Positions 7,947 through 17,676 of a stretch of DNA of 64,000 nt are shown here, piece by piece. Position numbers and translations under genes: made by a program. Positions within the stretch are counted from its first letter, which is position 1; every line of letters starts with the position of its first letter. The notes below the pieces were generated by a model. The model was not told where the DNA came from, ran no database searches, and saw only the letters and a program-made list of their open reading frames with translations. The stretch is from Cyanobium sp. Morenito 9A2. Lineage in GTDB: Bacteria > Cyanobacteriota > Cyanobacteriia > PCC-6307 > Cyanobiaceae. The stretch covers positions 117,955 to 181,954 of the forward strand of contig NZ_JAGQBJ010000006.1 in assembly GCF_024345575.1 (NCBI RefSeq). Reading direction: 5' to 3'.

Positions 7947-9848
7947 ATGAGACCAGCTCACGGCCCCCTCAGCCCCCGGGCGATCCGGCTCCAGCAGATC
8001 GGCCTGGGCAGCCTGGTGCTGCAGGTGGTGATGAGCGATCGACTCCACCCCCTGTTCTGGGGGGTGACGGTGCTGGTGGTGCTGGCGGCCCTAAAATTGC
8101 GGGAGACGCGCAGACCTTCGGAGCTGCAGCACAGCGCCCTCACGCAGCTGCTCGCCCTGGGGGTGCTGGCGGTCGTCAACCCCGGCCTGGCCACGAGCCT
8201 GCTGCAGGGGGCCACAGCCCTTGTGGCGATCGGGGCGATCGTGTGCCAGGAGTTGGGGGCGGTGCCGCCCGCACGACGGGTGCTGGGCCAGACCCTGCGG
8301 CTGCTGGGGGCCTCAATCCCGTTGATGCTGCTGCTGTTTCTGCTCCTGCCACGGCTGGGACCCCTCTGGCAATTGCCCCAGAACCAGACCGGCCGCACCG
8401 GGCTCTCCGACCAGCTCGACCCAGGCGGCTTGAGCACCCTGGTGCGAGACGCCTCTCCGGCCCTGCGGGTGAGCTTCGGCAATGATCCGCCACCACCCGC
8501 AAGGGAGCGCTACTGGCGGGTGCTGGTGCTCGACGGTTTCGATGGCTGGGCCTGGGGTGTGGCCGATCGTCAGCCGAAGGTGTCCTCCCGGCCCAGCCCG
8601 ACCGCCCCCGCAGCAGCGAAGCCGGAGGCGAGGGAAGGAGTTCAACTGTGGTTGCTGGAGCCCTGGCCCTTGCCCCAGCTGCCGTGGTCAGGCGCAGGCG
8701 TGCCTGCATCGCCTGAGTTGCGCACCAACGACCAGGGGGTGCTTCGCAGCCAACGCCTGATCGGTGATCGTCCGATCTACACGATCAGGCGGACCGAGCA
8801 GGCCGGTGGCTGGAGGCAGCGGCCCCCCTCCCCCCAGCAGCTGCAGCTCCCCTGGGGCAGCAACCCGCGCCTGGAGGCCCTGGGGCAGTCCTGGGGCCAG
8901 CTGGCCAGCCCCCGCGAGCGTGTGAAGGCCGCCGAAAGCTGGTACCGGCAGCGGCCGTTCCGCTACACGCTCGATCCCGGCCGCCTGCCGAGGCTGGCCC
9001 CCCTGGATGCCTTCCTGTTTCAGAGCCAGCAGGGCTTCTGTGAGCACTACGCCGCAAGCTTCACCGCCCTGATGCGGGCCGCTGGGGTGCCCGCCCGGGT
9101 GGTGGTGGGCTATCAGGGGGGCGAATGGGTGGGGCCAGCCAGCGGCGGAGAGGGCTACCTCGACGTGCGCCAGAGCGACGCCCACTCCTGGAGTGACGTT
9201 TGGCTGGGCCCCGAGGGCTGGGTGCGCGTGGATCCCACCGGCTGGGTGGACCCCGCCCGCATCGAACGTGGCCTGGCGGGCAGCCTGGCGGACCGCCCCG
9301 GCGAGCTGGCTCTGTTGCGCCTCGGCCCGGCCTGGCTGAGGCAACTGGGCCAACGCTGGGGCAGCCTCGATCTGCTCTGGACCCGCTGGATGCTGGGCTT
9401 CGATGGACCAGCCCAGCAGGCCTGGCTGGGCCAGTGGCTGGGGCCCTGGAAGGACTGGCAAGGGGTGCTCCTGCTGGTCACCATGGCTGGAGCGGTTGGC
9501 GGGACATTGCTCGTGCTGCACCTGCTCGATCGCTGGCAGCAGCGGCCCGGAGATCGGCTCAGGCGCGAGCTGGAACGCAGCCTGCGGCCCCTGGGCCGGC
9601 TCGGCCTCACACCGATGGCGGGCGAGAGTCTGGAGGCCTTCTGCGCGCGGGTGGGGGAGCGGCATCCGAGCCTGACGCCGCCGTTGAAGCAACTCGAGCG
9701 TCGCTATAGCGAACGGCGCTTTGCTCCCCCGGGGCAACGACAACGCGCGGCCCGGCGCAAAGGACAGCCGGGCCACGACCTGGCAACGGCGATTCGACGC
9801 CTGCAGCCGAGCTGGTTAGAACACTGGCAGCTTCCACGCCAGCGATGA
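7947..9848 (+). CDS. TgpA-like transglutaminase-domain membrane protein
   Basis: Inner-membrane protein with a papain-like transglutaminase core, TgpA/DUF3488 type. About five N-terminal helices (residues 15-130) are followed by an extracytoplasmic region. The catalytic triad is visible: Cys about 365 in GFCEHYAASF, His about 413 in DAHSWSDVW, and Asp about 429 in RVDPTGWVDP. Another helix lies near residues 510-535, before a cytoplasmic tail. I prefer the ATG at 7947, which has GCGAGGT about 8 bp upstream, over the in-frame ATG at 7902. Third gene of the MoxR cluster; its stop overlaps the next start by 4 bp. Substrate unknown. Confidence 0.9.
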   Translation: MRPAHGPLSPRAIRLQQIGLGSLVLQVVMSDRLHPLFWGVTVLVVLAALKLRETRRPSELQHSALTQLLALGVLAVVNPGLATSLLQGATALVAIGAIVCQELGAVPPARRVLGQTLRLLGASIPLMLLLFLLLPRLGPLWQLPQNQTGRTGLSDQLDPGGLSTLVRDASPALRVSFGNDPPPPARERYWRVLVLDGFDGWAWGVADRQPKVSSRPSPTAPAAAKPEAREGVQLWLLEPWPLPQLPWSGAGVPASPELRTNDQGVLRSQRLIGDRPIYTIRRTEQAGGWRQRPPSPQQLQLPWGSNPRLEALGQSWGQLASPRERVKAAESWYRQRPFRYTLDPGRLPRLAPLDAFLFQSQQGFCEHYAASFTALMRAAGVPARVVVGYQGGEWVGPASGGEGYLDVRQSDAHSWSDVWLGPEGWVRVDPTGWVDPARIERGLAGSLADRPGELALLRLGPAWLRQLGQRWGSLDLLWTRWMLGFDGPAQQAWLGQWLGPWKDWQGVLLLVTMAGAVGGTLLVLHLLDRWQQRPGDRLRRELERSLRPLGRLGLTPMAGESLEAFCARVGERHPSLTPPLKQLERRYSERRFAPPGQRQRAARRKGQPGHDLATAIRRLQPSWLEHWQLPRQR

Positions 9849-10636
9849 GCAAGGTTCTCCCATTGATCAGCCTGACCCTGGTCGGTGGCCTGGCCGCCGG
9901 CCCAGGCCAGGCAGCGGATCAGACCCAACTGATCCGGCTGCTGGAGAGCCGGAGCTGCGTGGGTTGCAAACTGCAGGACGCCGATCTGGTGCAGGCAGAT
10001 CTGCGCGATGGCGACCTTCGCAAGGCCAAGCTGCAGCGGGCGAATCTGAGTGGAGCCCGCCTCGATGGAGCCAAGCTGGGCGGCGCCGACCTCAGCTACA
10101 CCAGTCTGGCCGGGGCGAGCCTGCGGGGTGCCGACCTGAGGGGTGCGCTCCTGCAAGGAACGGATCTGCGCTCGTCCGACCTCAGCGACGCGCTGTTCGA
10201 CCCCGATGCGCTGGCCCGCACCCACTGGGAGAAGGCGGTGGGGGTGTCGAGCGCCTCCCAGAGCTACGCCGCTCTGCACAACGCCGGAGCCGATTCGGCG
10301 ATCCAAGGCCGGTACCCGGAGGCGGAGCGTTTCTTCGGCGACGCCATCCGCAAGCAGCCCGATGCAGCGCTCTCCTGGGTGGCCAGGGGAATCAGTCGGG
10401 TTGAACTGGGCAAAAACGAACTGGCCGCCCAGGACTTCGCCTATGCCGCAACACTCTACGAACAGGCTGGAGACAAAGAACCAGCCGAGCAACTGAAGAA
10501 AGCTTCAGCGGAATTGCTCAACGGGAAGAAAGGAGGCAAAGGCGGAAATGGGCTTGGCTCCCAGCTACTGGGGGGCGCAATGGCCGCCTTTCAATTCATC
10601 GCTCCCCTCGCCGTTAAAGCGATGGGAGCCATCTGA
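9845..10636 (+). CDS. secreted pentapeptide-repeat protein with TPR-like C-terminus
   Basis: 263 residues. A signal peptide (residues 1-22, ending GQAA) precedes SRSCVGCKL, the Cys-x-x-Cys opening typical of cyanobacterial pentapeptide proteins. About 14 A(D/N)LxX pentapeptides follow (ADLVQADLRDGDLRKAKL onward), forming a predicted right-handed quadrilateral beta-helix over residues about 40-115. Residues about 135-215 look like two TPR helical hairpins (AALHNAGADSAIQGRYPEA). A Gly/Lys-rich linker and a hydrophobic C-terminal helix close the protein. The start overlaps the transglutaminase stop by 4 bp (ATGA), so it belongs to that operon. Function unknown; a protein-interaction role is likely. 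Confidence 0.87.
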   Translation: MSKVLPLISLTLVGGLAAGPGQAADQTQLIRLLESRSCVGCKLQDADLVQADLRDGDLRKAKLQRANLSGARLDGAKLGGADLSYTSLAGASLRGADLRGALLQGTDLRSSDLSDALFDPDALARTHWEKAVGVSSASQSYAALHNAGADSAIQGRYPEAERFFGDAIRKQPDAALSWVARGISRVELGKNELAAQDFAYAATLYEQAGDKEPAEQLKKASAELLNGKKGGKGGNGLGSQLLGGAMAAFQFIAPLAVKAMGAI

Positions 10637-10684
10637 GAAGGAACCCCCAGAAAGACGCACTTAAGCGAAGCGGCCCATGGACCG

Positions 10685-13069
10685 TTACGGCGAACTCAAT
10701 AGCTGACGAGTCTCAGGAGTTGATGGGTTGTAACCATAGCCAAAAGTTCCTCCTTCAGTATCATTTATAATTCGAGGAGTAACAAGGATCACAAGTTCGC
10801 GCTTCTTTCGGGATCCGTTCGATGCACGGAAAAATTGTCCAATCAATGGGATATCTCCAAGAATTGGCCACTTGGTCACAGTCTGGGTATCCGAATCAGA
10901 AATCACACCGGTAAGGATGAGGGTCTGACCATCCCGCACACGGGAACTGCCTGAATCCAGACGACGGACCGAAAGAATGTCGATCGTCCCACAACCCTGA
11001 ACGGGCTGCTGCTTCGTCACCGCGGAGACCTGAGGTGAAAGGGAGAAGGTCACAAAGCCATTGTCATCAATTTTAGAAACCCGGGCACCGAAAGTTAAGC
11101 CGGCGATACCAAATTGAGGCTGACAGGAGTTACCGTTGCCGTTGGTGCCCACGGTGACGGTGAAGTTCGTGATCACCTGCTCACCCACGGTGATGAAGGA
11201 TTCGTTAGCCCTCGGTCGACCGATACTGGCAACGCCTACGCTGGAAGATCCACCGGTGCTGGATCCACCGGCAGTGGCCAAGGTGGCAGCCGTCTCAGCA
11301 CCTCCGCGCAGTTCATCCTGATTTTCACTGAGAATGAGAGTTGGGCTGGCCAATACCTTGGTGGTTTGTGATTGGATGCTCGCCTGGATGAAGTTGTAGA
11401 AGTTGTCGCGGGGGAAGTTCACCCCGGGATTGCGGCGAAAGGCATCAAGAATCTGATTTCCGCTGACGGGGGCACCATTCACCGAACCTGTGGTTGTCGT
11501 ACTGAGCCCAGGGAGGTTGGTGCCAGTGGTCGTGATTGTTCCCGGGGCCGCAGCAGTGCCTGAGGTAACTTCCTGCGTGAGATCGTCAGGAACACCCCGG
11601 CGAAAATCGTTCGAAGTGGGAGGCAACTGAGATCCAAAGGCACCCAGCAATTTGCCATTGTCATTGACGATGAAGTTGTTACCGTAGCGGAAGGCAAAAC
11701 TATTCTGAATCGCCGCATCGTTGTCGAGCGTGACGTCCAGGATCTTCACTGACAAGGCAACTTGTCGCTGGCGTAGATCAAGCTGGCGCAAGTAGTTCTC
11801 GGCCACAGACACCAACCCAGAATCGCCGACAAGCGTGATGGTCTGAAGCCGGGAGTCTGTCGTTCCCGTTAGACCCTTGAGGGGCCCAGTACTGGCACCG
11901 TACGTTTCTGTCGTGGTGACTTCCTGGGTTTGAGTTTGCTGTGTGGAGGCACCTCCGGCGACTTGATTGGCCTGAGATGTACCCTGGGACACGGTATTTG
12001 TAATGACGGAAACCTTGTTAATAGTTGCGCCTAGGCTTGCAAGATAATCGGCAGCTGATCCTGCCGAGGCCTGATTCAAGCGGTAGATCTTGGAAATCTG
12101 AGAACCGAATGTCTTGGAGGCCACATTAGGGCCCGCGAAAATCATGCTTCCTTCCAGCTTGCCCTGGAGACCAGAAGCCAGGAGCACAGAGTTGATCGCA
12201 CGCGCATAACTTTCATTGCGGAACGCAATGGAAACGGACGGCGGGGGCAGAGCCGCCGTTGCCGCTGATGCTCCAGCAAGACCAGATCCACTGGACTGGC
12301 CTTCGACATAGACGAATCCATAATTACCCAACTGGGCCAAAGCCATCAGTGCATCTTTGGCTGGGGCATTACGCAAGGTCAACGTGACTCGAGGTCCGCT
12401 CACATTCACAAAACTGCGATTCCTCAGAACCATGCTTCCCACCGCCATATCGCCGAGAGGTGGAGCAACGGCCCGCGGCTGGAGCGGCGGAGCGAAGGCC
12501 ACCTGGGGCACCCGCCCTGGCGTATTGAGGTCGAGCCGTCCGGTGACGGTCGTAGCCAGGGGATTCGCGGAGAACGAGAGGAGCAGATTGCGGCCGTCGG
12601 CGCTGATCAGTGGCCGCGCCAGAGGAGCCCCCCCCATCGGTTTCACCTGGATCTGATAGCTGCCACCCGATCCCTGCAGAGTGATCGATTCGATCCCCGC
12701 CTCTGGCAAGGCCAGGCGTTGGGATCCAGCCCCCAGCCGCAAGGGCTGGCTGGTGGACAATTGACCAAACCAAAGACCACCGCTGTTGGATTGTTGCAGG
12801 ACCGGGGCCGGGCCCGTGCCTTCGATCAACACCTCAACTGAATCACTCAGCCGCCGGGCTTTGAGCACCAGGTTTTGCGCCGCTGGTTGAGACTGAACGG
12901 TGAGCGGAACCGCCTGGGCCAAGGCAGCGCCACCGGGGGCGCCCAACTGCAGAACGGGCACGGCGGTGGCGGCCACCCAACGAAACCAACGCTGACTAAC
13001 CACAGCTACCACCACTCTGACAACCTCCAAGACCTGCGGATCGTACCGCTGAACGGATTGATAAACCAT
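10685..13069 (-). CDS. pilQ: type IV pilus secretin (PilQ/GspD family)
   Basis: 794-residue outer-membrane secretin that forms the pore for the type IV pilus fibre. N-terminal export signal to about residue 52 (ending AALAQ). An AMIN-like domain (residues about 55-185) binds peptidoglycan, then an STN/N0 domain (about 225-320: VTLTLRNAPAKDALMALAQL), an N1-like domain, and the C-terminal secretin domain (about 430-780). The secretin core signature VPILGD-like KWPILGDIPLIGQFF and the terminal ELVILVTPRII are present. Last gene of pilM-N-O-Q, 15 bp after pilO. Base composition is visibly less GC-rich than the flanking genes. Confidence 0.95.
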   Translation of the reverse strand: MVYQSVQRYDPQVLEVVRVVVAVVSQRWFRWVAATAVPVLQLGAPGGAALAQAVPLTVQSQPAAQNLVLKARRLSDSVEVLIEGTGPAPVLQQSNSGGLWFGQLSTSQPLRLGAGSQRLALPEAGIESITLQGSGGSYQIQVKPMGGAPLARPLISADGRNLLLSFSANPLATTVTGRLDLNTPGRVPQVAFAPPLQPRAVAPPLGDMAVGSMVLRNRSFVNVSGPRVTLTLRNAPAKDALMALAQLGNYGFVYVEGQSSGSGLAGASAATAALPPPSVSIAFRNESYARAINSVLLASGLQGKLEGSMIFAGPNVASKTFGSQISKIYRLNQASAGSAADYLASLGATINKVSVITNTVSQGTSQANQVAGGASTQQTQTQEVTTTETYGASTGPLKGLTGTTDSRLQTITLVGDSGLVSVAENYLRQLDLRQRQVALSVKILDVTLDNDAAIQNSFAFRYGNNFIVNDNGKLLGAFGSQLPPTSNDFRRGVPDDLTQEVTSGTAAAPGTITTTGTNLPGLSTTTTGSVNGAPVSGNQILDAFRRNPGVNFPRDNFYNFIQASIQSQTTKVLASPTLILSENQDELRGGAETAATLATAGGSSTGGSSSVGVASIGRPRANESFITVGEQVITNFTVTVGTNGNGNSCQPQFGIAGLTFGARVSKIDDNGFVTFSLSPQVSAVTKQQPVQGCGTIDILSVRRLDSGSSRVRDGQTLILTGVISDSDTQTVTKWPILGDIPLIGQFFRASNGSRKKRELVILVTPRIINDTEGGTFGYGYNPSTPETRQLLSSP

Positions 13070-13084
13070 CGCGAGAGAAGCAAT

Positions 13085-13819
13085 TCAAGGCTTTTTACCT
13101 CCCGAAGGCTCAGGAGCCTTGGAATAGAGCGCCACATTCAACTTCAACGTCGTCCGTGGCGCGACTCTTTCAGCAGACGGGCTTGATGTGGGCTGTTCTG
13201 GTTCAAGGCCAAGGACGAGATCGCTCTGAACCACCAGGAGCCCCAAACTCTCAAGCCGGCGTAGGAAGGCCAGCACCAGGGGGTAGCGACCCCTGGCGCC
13301 GATTAACAGGGATGTTTTCTGAATCCCTGGGGCAAGCAAAGGATCCGGGGGGGCAGCAGGAGCCGCTTGACCCGCAGGCGGAGGTGTAGCTGGAGCAGGA
13401 GGGGTAGCCGGTGTGGTGGCAGCTAGAGGGGCAGCCACTGCAATCGGCTCAAAAGCATCGAGTTGAACTCCAGTGCGAAGTCCTTCAGCGCTGAGTTGGG
13501 CCAAGAAGGTGTTCATGCTGCCACTGCCGGCAATCAAACTCAGTAGCTTGGTCTTCAAGGCATTGGCCTCTTCTTCATTGGTCTGCTGTACCGCCAGTTG
13601 ATTGCGGAGCAGCGGAAGCGACTCTTTCTGCTGACGAAGATCATCAACTTGCTGCTGATCCTTCTGTACCTGCTGCCAGAGAGGAACGACCGCCAATCCA
13701 AGAAAACCCAGAGCAACCACGCCGCCGATGACAGCCGGAACTCCGACCAGCAACCGCTCACGGGTGAAAATGCCCGTGATCCCAGTGTTGCTTGATGCCC
13801 CTGCCTGCAGATTGGTCAT
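13085..13819 (-). CDS. pilO: type IV pilus alignment-complex protein PilO-like
   Basis: 244-residue bitopic inner-membrane protein. A short cytoplasmic N-terminus is followed by one transmembrane helix (residues about 24-48, VGVPAVIGGVVALGFLGLAV) and a coiled coil (about 50-85, rich in Gln, Asp and Leu). The periplasmic ferredoxin-like domain begins near residue 95 and is interrupted by an Ala/Pro-rich linker (about 135-165). PilO pairs with PilN to link the cytoplasmic PilM ring to the secretin. The ATG overlaps the pilN stop by 4 bp, and pilQ follows after 15 bp. The assignment depends on topology and operon position more than on motifs. Confidence 0.85.
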   Translation of the reverse strand: MTNLQAGASSNTGITGIFTRERLLVGVPAVIGGVVALGFLGLAVVPLWQQVQKDQQQVDDLRQQKESLPLLRNQLAVQQTNEEEANALKTKLLSLIAGSGSMNTFLAQLSAEGLRTGVQLDAFEPIAVAAPLAATTPATPPAPATPPPAGQAAPAAPPDPLLAPGIQKTSLLIGARGRYPLVLAFLRRLESLGLLVVQSDLVLGLEPEQPTSSPSAERVAPRTTLKLNVALYSKAPEPSGGKKP

Positions 13820-14532
13820 GGCAGCACCCCCGCTCGGGCGAGCACACGCATGCGCTGGGCCATACCCTCGGCCCCGAGCCGCTGCAATTCAGCGAGGTTG
13901 GAGGACTTGGCCGCCGGGCTGAACTCAGCCTTCATCTCAAAGGTCACCTTGGTGGGTGGGGCAGAACCTGGAGGGGCCTGGGCAGACGCGGGCGCCGGCT
14001 CACGGCTCACCTTGACCACTTCAATGCCGCCTGCCTCAAACATCGGTGCATTGGCGAGCTGGAGTTGCAGAGCATTGATTCGGCGGAACGCCTGCGGATC
14101 GGCCGCAACGCCCTTGAGGGTGAGACTGTTGCCCTGCACATCGCCGTTGGTGAGCTGAACCCCAGCAGGGGTGATCATGGCTAGCTGGGTGAGCAAGGCC
14201 GAGCCTGATCGCACACCCACCAGACCTTCGGTCAATCCCTTGTTGGCCGTCTTCAGGGTCTTGACGCGCCCGATCGACGCCGCAAGCGCTCCTTTCATTC
14301 CCTGAACCTGGGCAGGGACATCTGCAAGCTGAGCCACCTCGGCTTGCAGCACCTGAAGTCGGAAGCGAAGACCCAGCCAAACCAGAAGCGAGAGGAGCAC
14401 AAGGCCAGCTCCGGCCAGGCCCCCCAGGACGAGGAGTCGAGACAAATCGGGTGGAGCCTCGGGGCGCTCGGGCAACCCCAACTCCAGGCGCCGTTGGCGC
14501 AGCAGATCAACCGAACCAGGCGATCGGGTCAT
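13816..14532 (-). CDS. pilN: type IV pilus alignment-complex protein PilN-like
   Basis: 238-residue bitopic membrane protein. The N-terminus VDLLRQRRLELGLPE resembles the conserved PilN segment that docks into PilM (INLLPxR type). One transmembrane helix lies at about residues 35-60, a coiled coil at about 65-110, then a periplasmic ferredoxin-like domain. I chose the ATG at 14532: it overlaps the pilM stop as ATGA and directly precedes the PilM-binding motif. A longer in-frame reading upstream lies entirely within pilM and is rejected. The stop overlaps the pilO start by 4 bp. Confidence 0.87.
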   Translation of the reverse strand: MTRSPGSVDLLRQRRLELGLPERPEAPPDLSRLLVLGGLAGAGLVLLSLLVWLGLRFRLQVLQAEVAQLADVPAQVQGMKGALAASIGRVKTLKTANKGLTEGLVGVRSGSALLTQLAMITPAGVQLTNGDVQGNSLTLKGVAADPQAFRRINALQLQLANAPMFEAGGIEVVKVSREPAPASAQAPPGSAPPTKVTFEMKAEFSPAAKSSNLAELQRLGAEGMAQRMRVLARAGVLP

Positions 14533-15521
14533 GGGTTGATCTCCTCCTGGAGCAGACCTGCCACCCTCAACAACTGGGAACCATTGGGGAGGGGGGTCTC
14601 GCCGCCCGTCCCTGGTGGAACGATCCAGCCAAGCTTGAAGACATCCACCGATTCCAAGCTCCAAGCCTCTGAACGACGGAACAAATCGACAAGATCCTGC
14701 CGTTCCGCATAGCTTCCGACAAGCCCCAGCTGCACGGAGGTGAGACCAGGCTCCTGCTCCCGCCAATAACGAACGATCGCTTCGACCCGCTGAACGAGCT
14801 CCCTGTTGAGATCCGCCTGGACCGGACGGCCCGCCACCGGCAGGGCTTGCTCGTATTCGGGCACACCGTTGGAGTAGAGCACCACACGGCTACCGCTCTC
14901 GTAGAGATCCACCTGAACGAACAAGCCGCCGCTTGGAACGCGCTTCAAAAGAGGGTCCAGGGCCCGCCATTCACTCAATTGGGCCGACTCCAGCCGCTCC
15001 AACTCCACCCCGGCCAGGGTGAAGATATCGATCCACGCCTGCACAGCCGCGCGCCGAACGGTCACCAGGAGAGAGCTGGCGGGATCCCTGGAATCGGAGC
15101 GGCCCAGGGGCAGCAAGGTCACATAGGCCGTCTTGAGGGGGTAGGACAGGCCCAGATCTGGATTGAGATCCTCAAGTTCCTTTTCCGCATTCGCCGGCCA
15201 GCCGGGAGTCGCCCACTGCACCAATCGCCACTGGGTGGCCTGGTGGGGGAGTGTGGCCACGATCCGGGCCCCATTGAGCCCGTGCTCCAGGAGCAGATCA
15301 CCGATCAGATCACCGATGGCCTCATTGCGGCGGGGCTCGCCGGCCACGATCGAACCGGCAGGCAGGGGAACCCGTTGCAGCACCGTGGCCCGATGCACCT
15401 TGCCACGGGAGGGGAAGGCGGAGAGCGTCAGCCAGCGATCCTCAAGTTCCAGCAGAACCCTGGGTGGGAACAGCCAGGCCTTCAGCGGCTTGATTCGATC
15501 CTGGACACCGGAGAGCACCAA
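14529..15521 (-). CDS. pilM: type IV pilus assembly ATPase-like protein PilM (divergent)
   Basis: 330-residue cytoplasmic actin-like (FtsA fold) protein expected to form the inner ring of the pilus machine. Motifs are diverged: it is recognised mainly by length, by segments such as DLIGDLLLEHGLNGARIVATLPHQ and LFVQVDLYESGSRVVLYSNG, and by its place before pilN-pilO-pilQ. The start is non-ATG: TTG at 15521 or GTG at 15518. Between it and the pyrD stop are only 40 bp, a lower-GC stretch around 15540 that could hold a promoter, but no convincing -35/-10 pair is seen. No pilP gene is present, as usual in cyanobacteria. Confidence 0.82.
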   Translation of the reverse strand: MVLSGVQDRIKPLKAWLFPPRVLLELEDRWLTLSAFPSRGKVHRATVLQRVPLPAGSIVAGEPRRNEAIGDLIGDLLLEHGLNGARIVATLPHQATQWRLVQWATPGWPANAEKELEDLNPDLGLSYPLKTAYVTLLPLGRSDSRDPASSLLVTVRRAAVQAWIDIFTLAGVELERLESAQLSEWRALDPLLKRVPSGGLFVQVDLYESGSRVVLYSNGVPEYEQALPVAGRPVQADLNRELVQRVEAIVRYWREQEPGLTSVQLGLVGSYAERQDLVDLFRRSEAWSLESVDVFKLGWIVPPGTGGETPLPNGSQLLRVAGLLQEEINP

Positions 15522-15561
15522 AACCCAGGGCGACCAAATGTGACTAAAGGGTATCGGTCAT

Positions 15562-16761
15562 TCAGCGCCAGGGAACCCCACTGCCGACCGCTTCACCAAG
15601 TTGTCTGAATCCGTGGCGATCAAGTTGCGCGGACACACCCTCAAGGATGGCCGGCACCAATACCGGCCCCCGGTAGATCCAGCCGGTGTACAGCTGCACC
15701 AGCGAGGCACCGGCGGTGATCCGCTCCCAGGCCGCCTGGGGTGAATCGATCCCGCCCACGCCGATCAGAGGCAACGAGGGACCGGCGGTGGCCCGCAGGC
15801 GCCGAATCACCTCCAGGGCCCGGGCCCGCAACGGAGCACCACTCAGCCCCCCCGCCTCCTCCGCCAGGGTGCGTCCGCTCTGGGCCAACCGGCGCTGCTC
15901 CAGACCGAGCCGGTTCAAGCTGGTGTTCACAGCAATCACACCGGCCAGCCCCTCCTCGTAGGCCAGGCGGGCGATGGCATCGATGGCGTCATCCTCCAGG
16001 TCCGGGGCGATCTTGACCAGCAGGGGTGGGCAGGCGGGCAGGCGCCGCAACCGCTCGACCAATCGCCGCAGCTGCACCTCCTCCTGTAGCTCCCGCAACC
16101 CCGGGGTGTTCGGGGAACTGACGTTGATGACGGCGTAGTCAGCCAGGGATGACAGCCATTCGAGGGACGAGGCGTAGTCATCGGGGGCCAGCTCCAGGGA
16201 GGTGTTCCGGGATTTGCCCAGGTTGATCCCCAGGACCGCCGGGCGCTGGCCCGTCGGCGGCAACTGCTGGCGTTCGAGGGTGCGACGCACCGCCTCGGCG
16301 CCGATGTTGTTGAAGCCCATGCGGTTGAGGGCAGCCTGCTCGGCCGCCAGCCGGAACAACCGCGGCCGGGGGTTGCCGGCCTGGGCCTGCCAGGTGACCG
16401 TGCCCACCTCGGCAAAACCGAAGCCGAACAGGTGCCAGATCGCCGCCGCCACACCGTTCTTGTCAAAACCAGCCGCCAACCCCAAAGGGTTGGCAAAGCG
16501 GCAACCGAAGAGGGTCTGCTCCAGGCGGGGGTCCCGGCGCTGGAGCTCCGAAGCCAGCCCCGCCAGGCTGCCGGCCACGATCGGCCAGTTCCGCCGCAGG
16601 GCTGCCTGGCCCAGGGCCGCCAGGGTGATCGCGCTGAGCTGTTCGGCATCGGCGCCGTCATCACGGGCCAAAAGAGGACCCACCCAGCGGCGGTACAACG
16701 CCTCGGTGGGGAGCAGCGCTGCCGGCGCCGGCCCAAGATCCGGGGGGGGGAGCTCAGCCAT
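15562..16761 (-). CDS. pyrD: dihydroorotate dehydrogenase, quinone-dependent (class 2)
   Basis: 399-residue FMN enzyme that oxidises dihydroorotate to orotate and passes electrons to membrane quinone (pyrimidine synthesis). The N-terminal amphipathic/helical extension (about 60 residues) is the class 2 quinone-tunnel domain. Conserved elements: [47 protein letters not shown] with the class 2 catalytic Ser, [17 protein letters not shown], and the FMN phosphate site GVGGIDSPQ with [12 protein letters not shown] chose the ATG at 16761 (MAELPPPDL), which overlaps the rnhA stop by 8 bp. Probably co-transcribed with rnhA. Confidence 0.96.
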   Translation of the reverse strand: MAELPPPDLGPAPAALLPTEALYRRWVGPLLARDDGADAEQLSAITLAALGQAALRRNWPIVAGSLAGLASELQRRDPRLEQTLFGCRFANPLGLAAGFDKNGVAAAIWHLFGFGFAEVGTVTWQAQAGNPRPRLFRLAAEQAALNRMGFNNIGAEAVRRTLERQQLPPTGQRPAVLGINLGKSRNTSLELAPDDYASSLEWLSSLADYAVINVSSPNTPGLRELQEEVQLRRLVERLRRLPACPPLLVKIAPDLEDDAIDAIARLAYEEGLAGVIAVNTSLNRLGLEQRRLAQSGRTLAEEAGGLSGAPLRARALEVIRRLRATAGPSLPLIGVGGIDSPQAAWERITAGASLVQLYTGWIYRGPVLVPAILEGVSAQLDRHGFRQLGEAVGSGVPWR

Positions 16762-17614
16762 CGGAGCCCTCCCGCACCAACCGCCAGCGGCCGTCGCCCT
16801 GGGGGCGCACCTGCCAGTCCCGCCAGTGCCAGGAGCGCTGGCGGGCTTGCACCTTGGCCAGCGGTTGCTCCACCAGCTGGGCCAGCTCCATGGCACTCAG
16901 GCCATAGCCCCCGCGCGCCAGCCGATCAGCCAGCTCAAGCCGACTCAGCAGGTCCTGCAGCGGGCGTGGCGCTGGCTCCACGGGGGCGTCGTCGTCGCCA
17001 TCGGTGGCGGCCCGGTCGGGGGCAGCCGTCACAGGAACCTGGGCGGTCCCTGCGGCTGATGCGCGAGCGCTTGAGACCGAAAGGATCGAGGCCTTGACCG
17101 GGTCCAGGGATGCCGCCTCGCCGCCTTTGCCGGCGCCGCCGGGCCCCGCCAGGGGCGGCCGTCCGCCGCGGGAAAAAGCGACGGCGATGGCGTCGCAGCG
17201 GTCATTGTCGGGGTCGCCGCTGTGGCCCCTGACATGAACGAAGGGCACATCGGGCAGGCGAGCCCGATCGAGGGCCTCCCAGAGGTCCCGGTTGAGCACG
17301 GTGCCTCCCGAGGCTGTGCGCCAGCCCTTGCGCTTCCAGCCGTTGAGCCACTTGCTGAAGCCGTCGATCAGGTAGCGGCTGTCGGTGCGAATCGAAAAGC
17401 TGGGATGCCGGGGCAGATCGGGGAGGACCTCCAGCAGCGCCAGGGCCGCTCTCAGCTCCATGCGGTTGTTGGTGCTGGCCGCCTCGCGGCCTCCGAATTC
17501 CCAGACCCTGCCATCTTCAAAGCGCAGCAAGGCCCCCCAACCGCCGGGGCCGGGGTTGCCACTGCAGGCGCCATCGCAGGCGGCCGTCACCACCGGCGCC
17601 AGATCAGCCGCCAC
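16754..17614 (-). CDS. rnhA: ribonuclease HI with C-terminal extension
   Basis: Endonuclease that cuts the RNA strand of RNA-DNA hybrids. The RNase H fold occupies about residues 8-150 with all acidic residues visible: the Asp of [11 protein letters not shown], the Glu of [10 protein letters not shown], the Asp of [11 protein letters not shown], and the late Asp in [14 protein letters not shown]. Beyond it is an Ala/Pro-rich linker and a separate 60-70 residue helical and tryptophan-rich module ([18 protein letters not shown] and SWHWRDWQV), absent from the 155-residue E. coli enzyme. The start is uncertain: GTG 17614 is used; TTG 17629 and an ATG at 17737 overlapping the divergent gene are alternatives. 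Confidence 0.92.
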   Translation of the reverse strand: MAADLAPVVTAACDGACSGNPGPGGWGALLRFEDGRVWEFGGREAASTNNRMELRAALALLEVLPDLPRHPSFSIRTDSRYLIDGFSKWLNGWKRKGWRTASGGTVLNRDLWEALDRARLPDVPFVHVRGHSGDPDNDRCDAIAVAFSRGGRPPLAGPGGAGKGGEAASLDPVKASILSVSSARASAAGTAQVPVTAAPDRAATDGDDDAPVEPAPRPLQDLLSRLELADRLARGGYGLSAMELAQLVEQPLAKVQARQRSWHWRDWQVRPQGDGRWRLVREGSDG

Positions 17615-17676
17615 TGGGCTCGGGCACAAAAGTTCGGTAGAACGCGCTTTCGATCTCGACCAGGGGAGTCCCTCGC

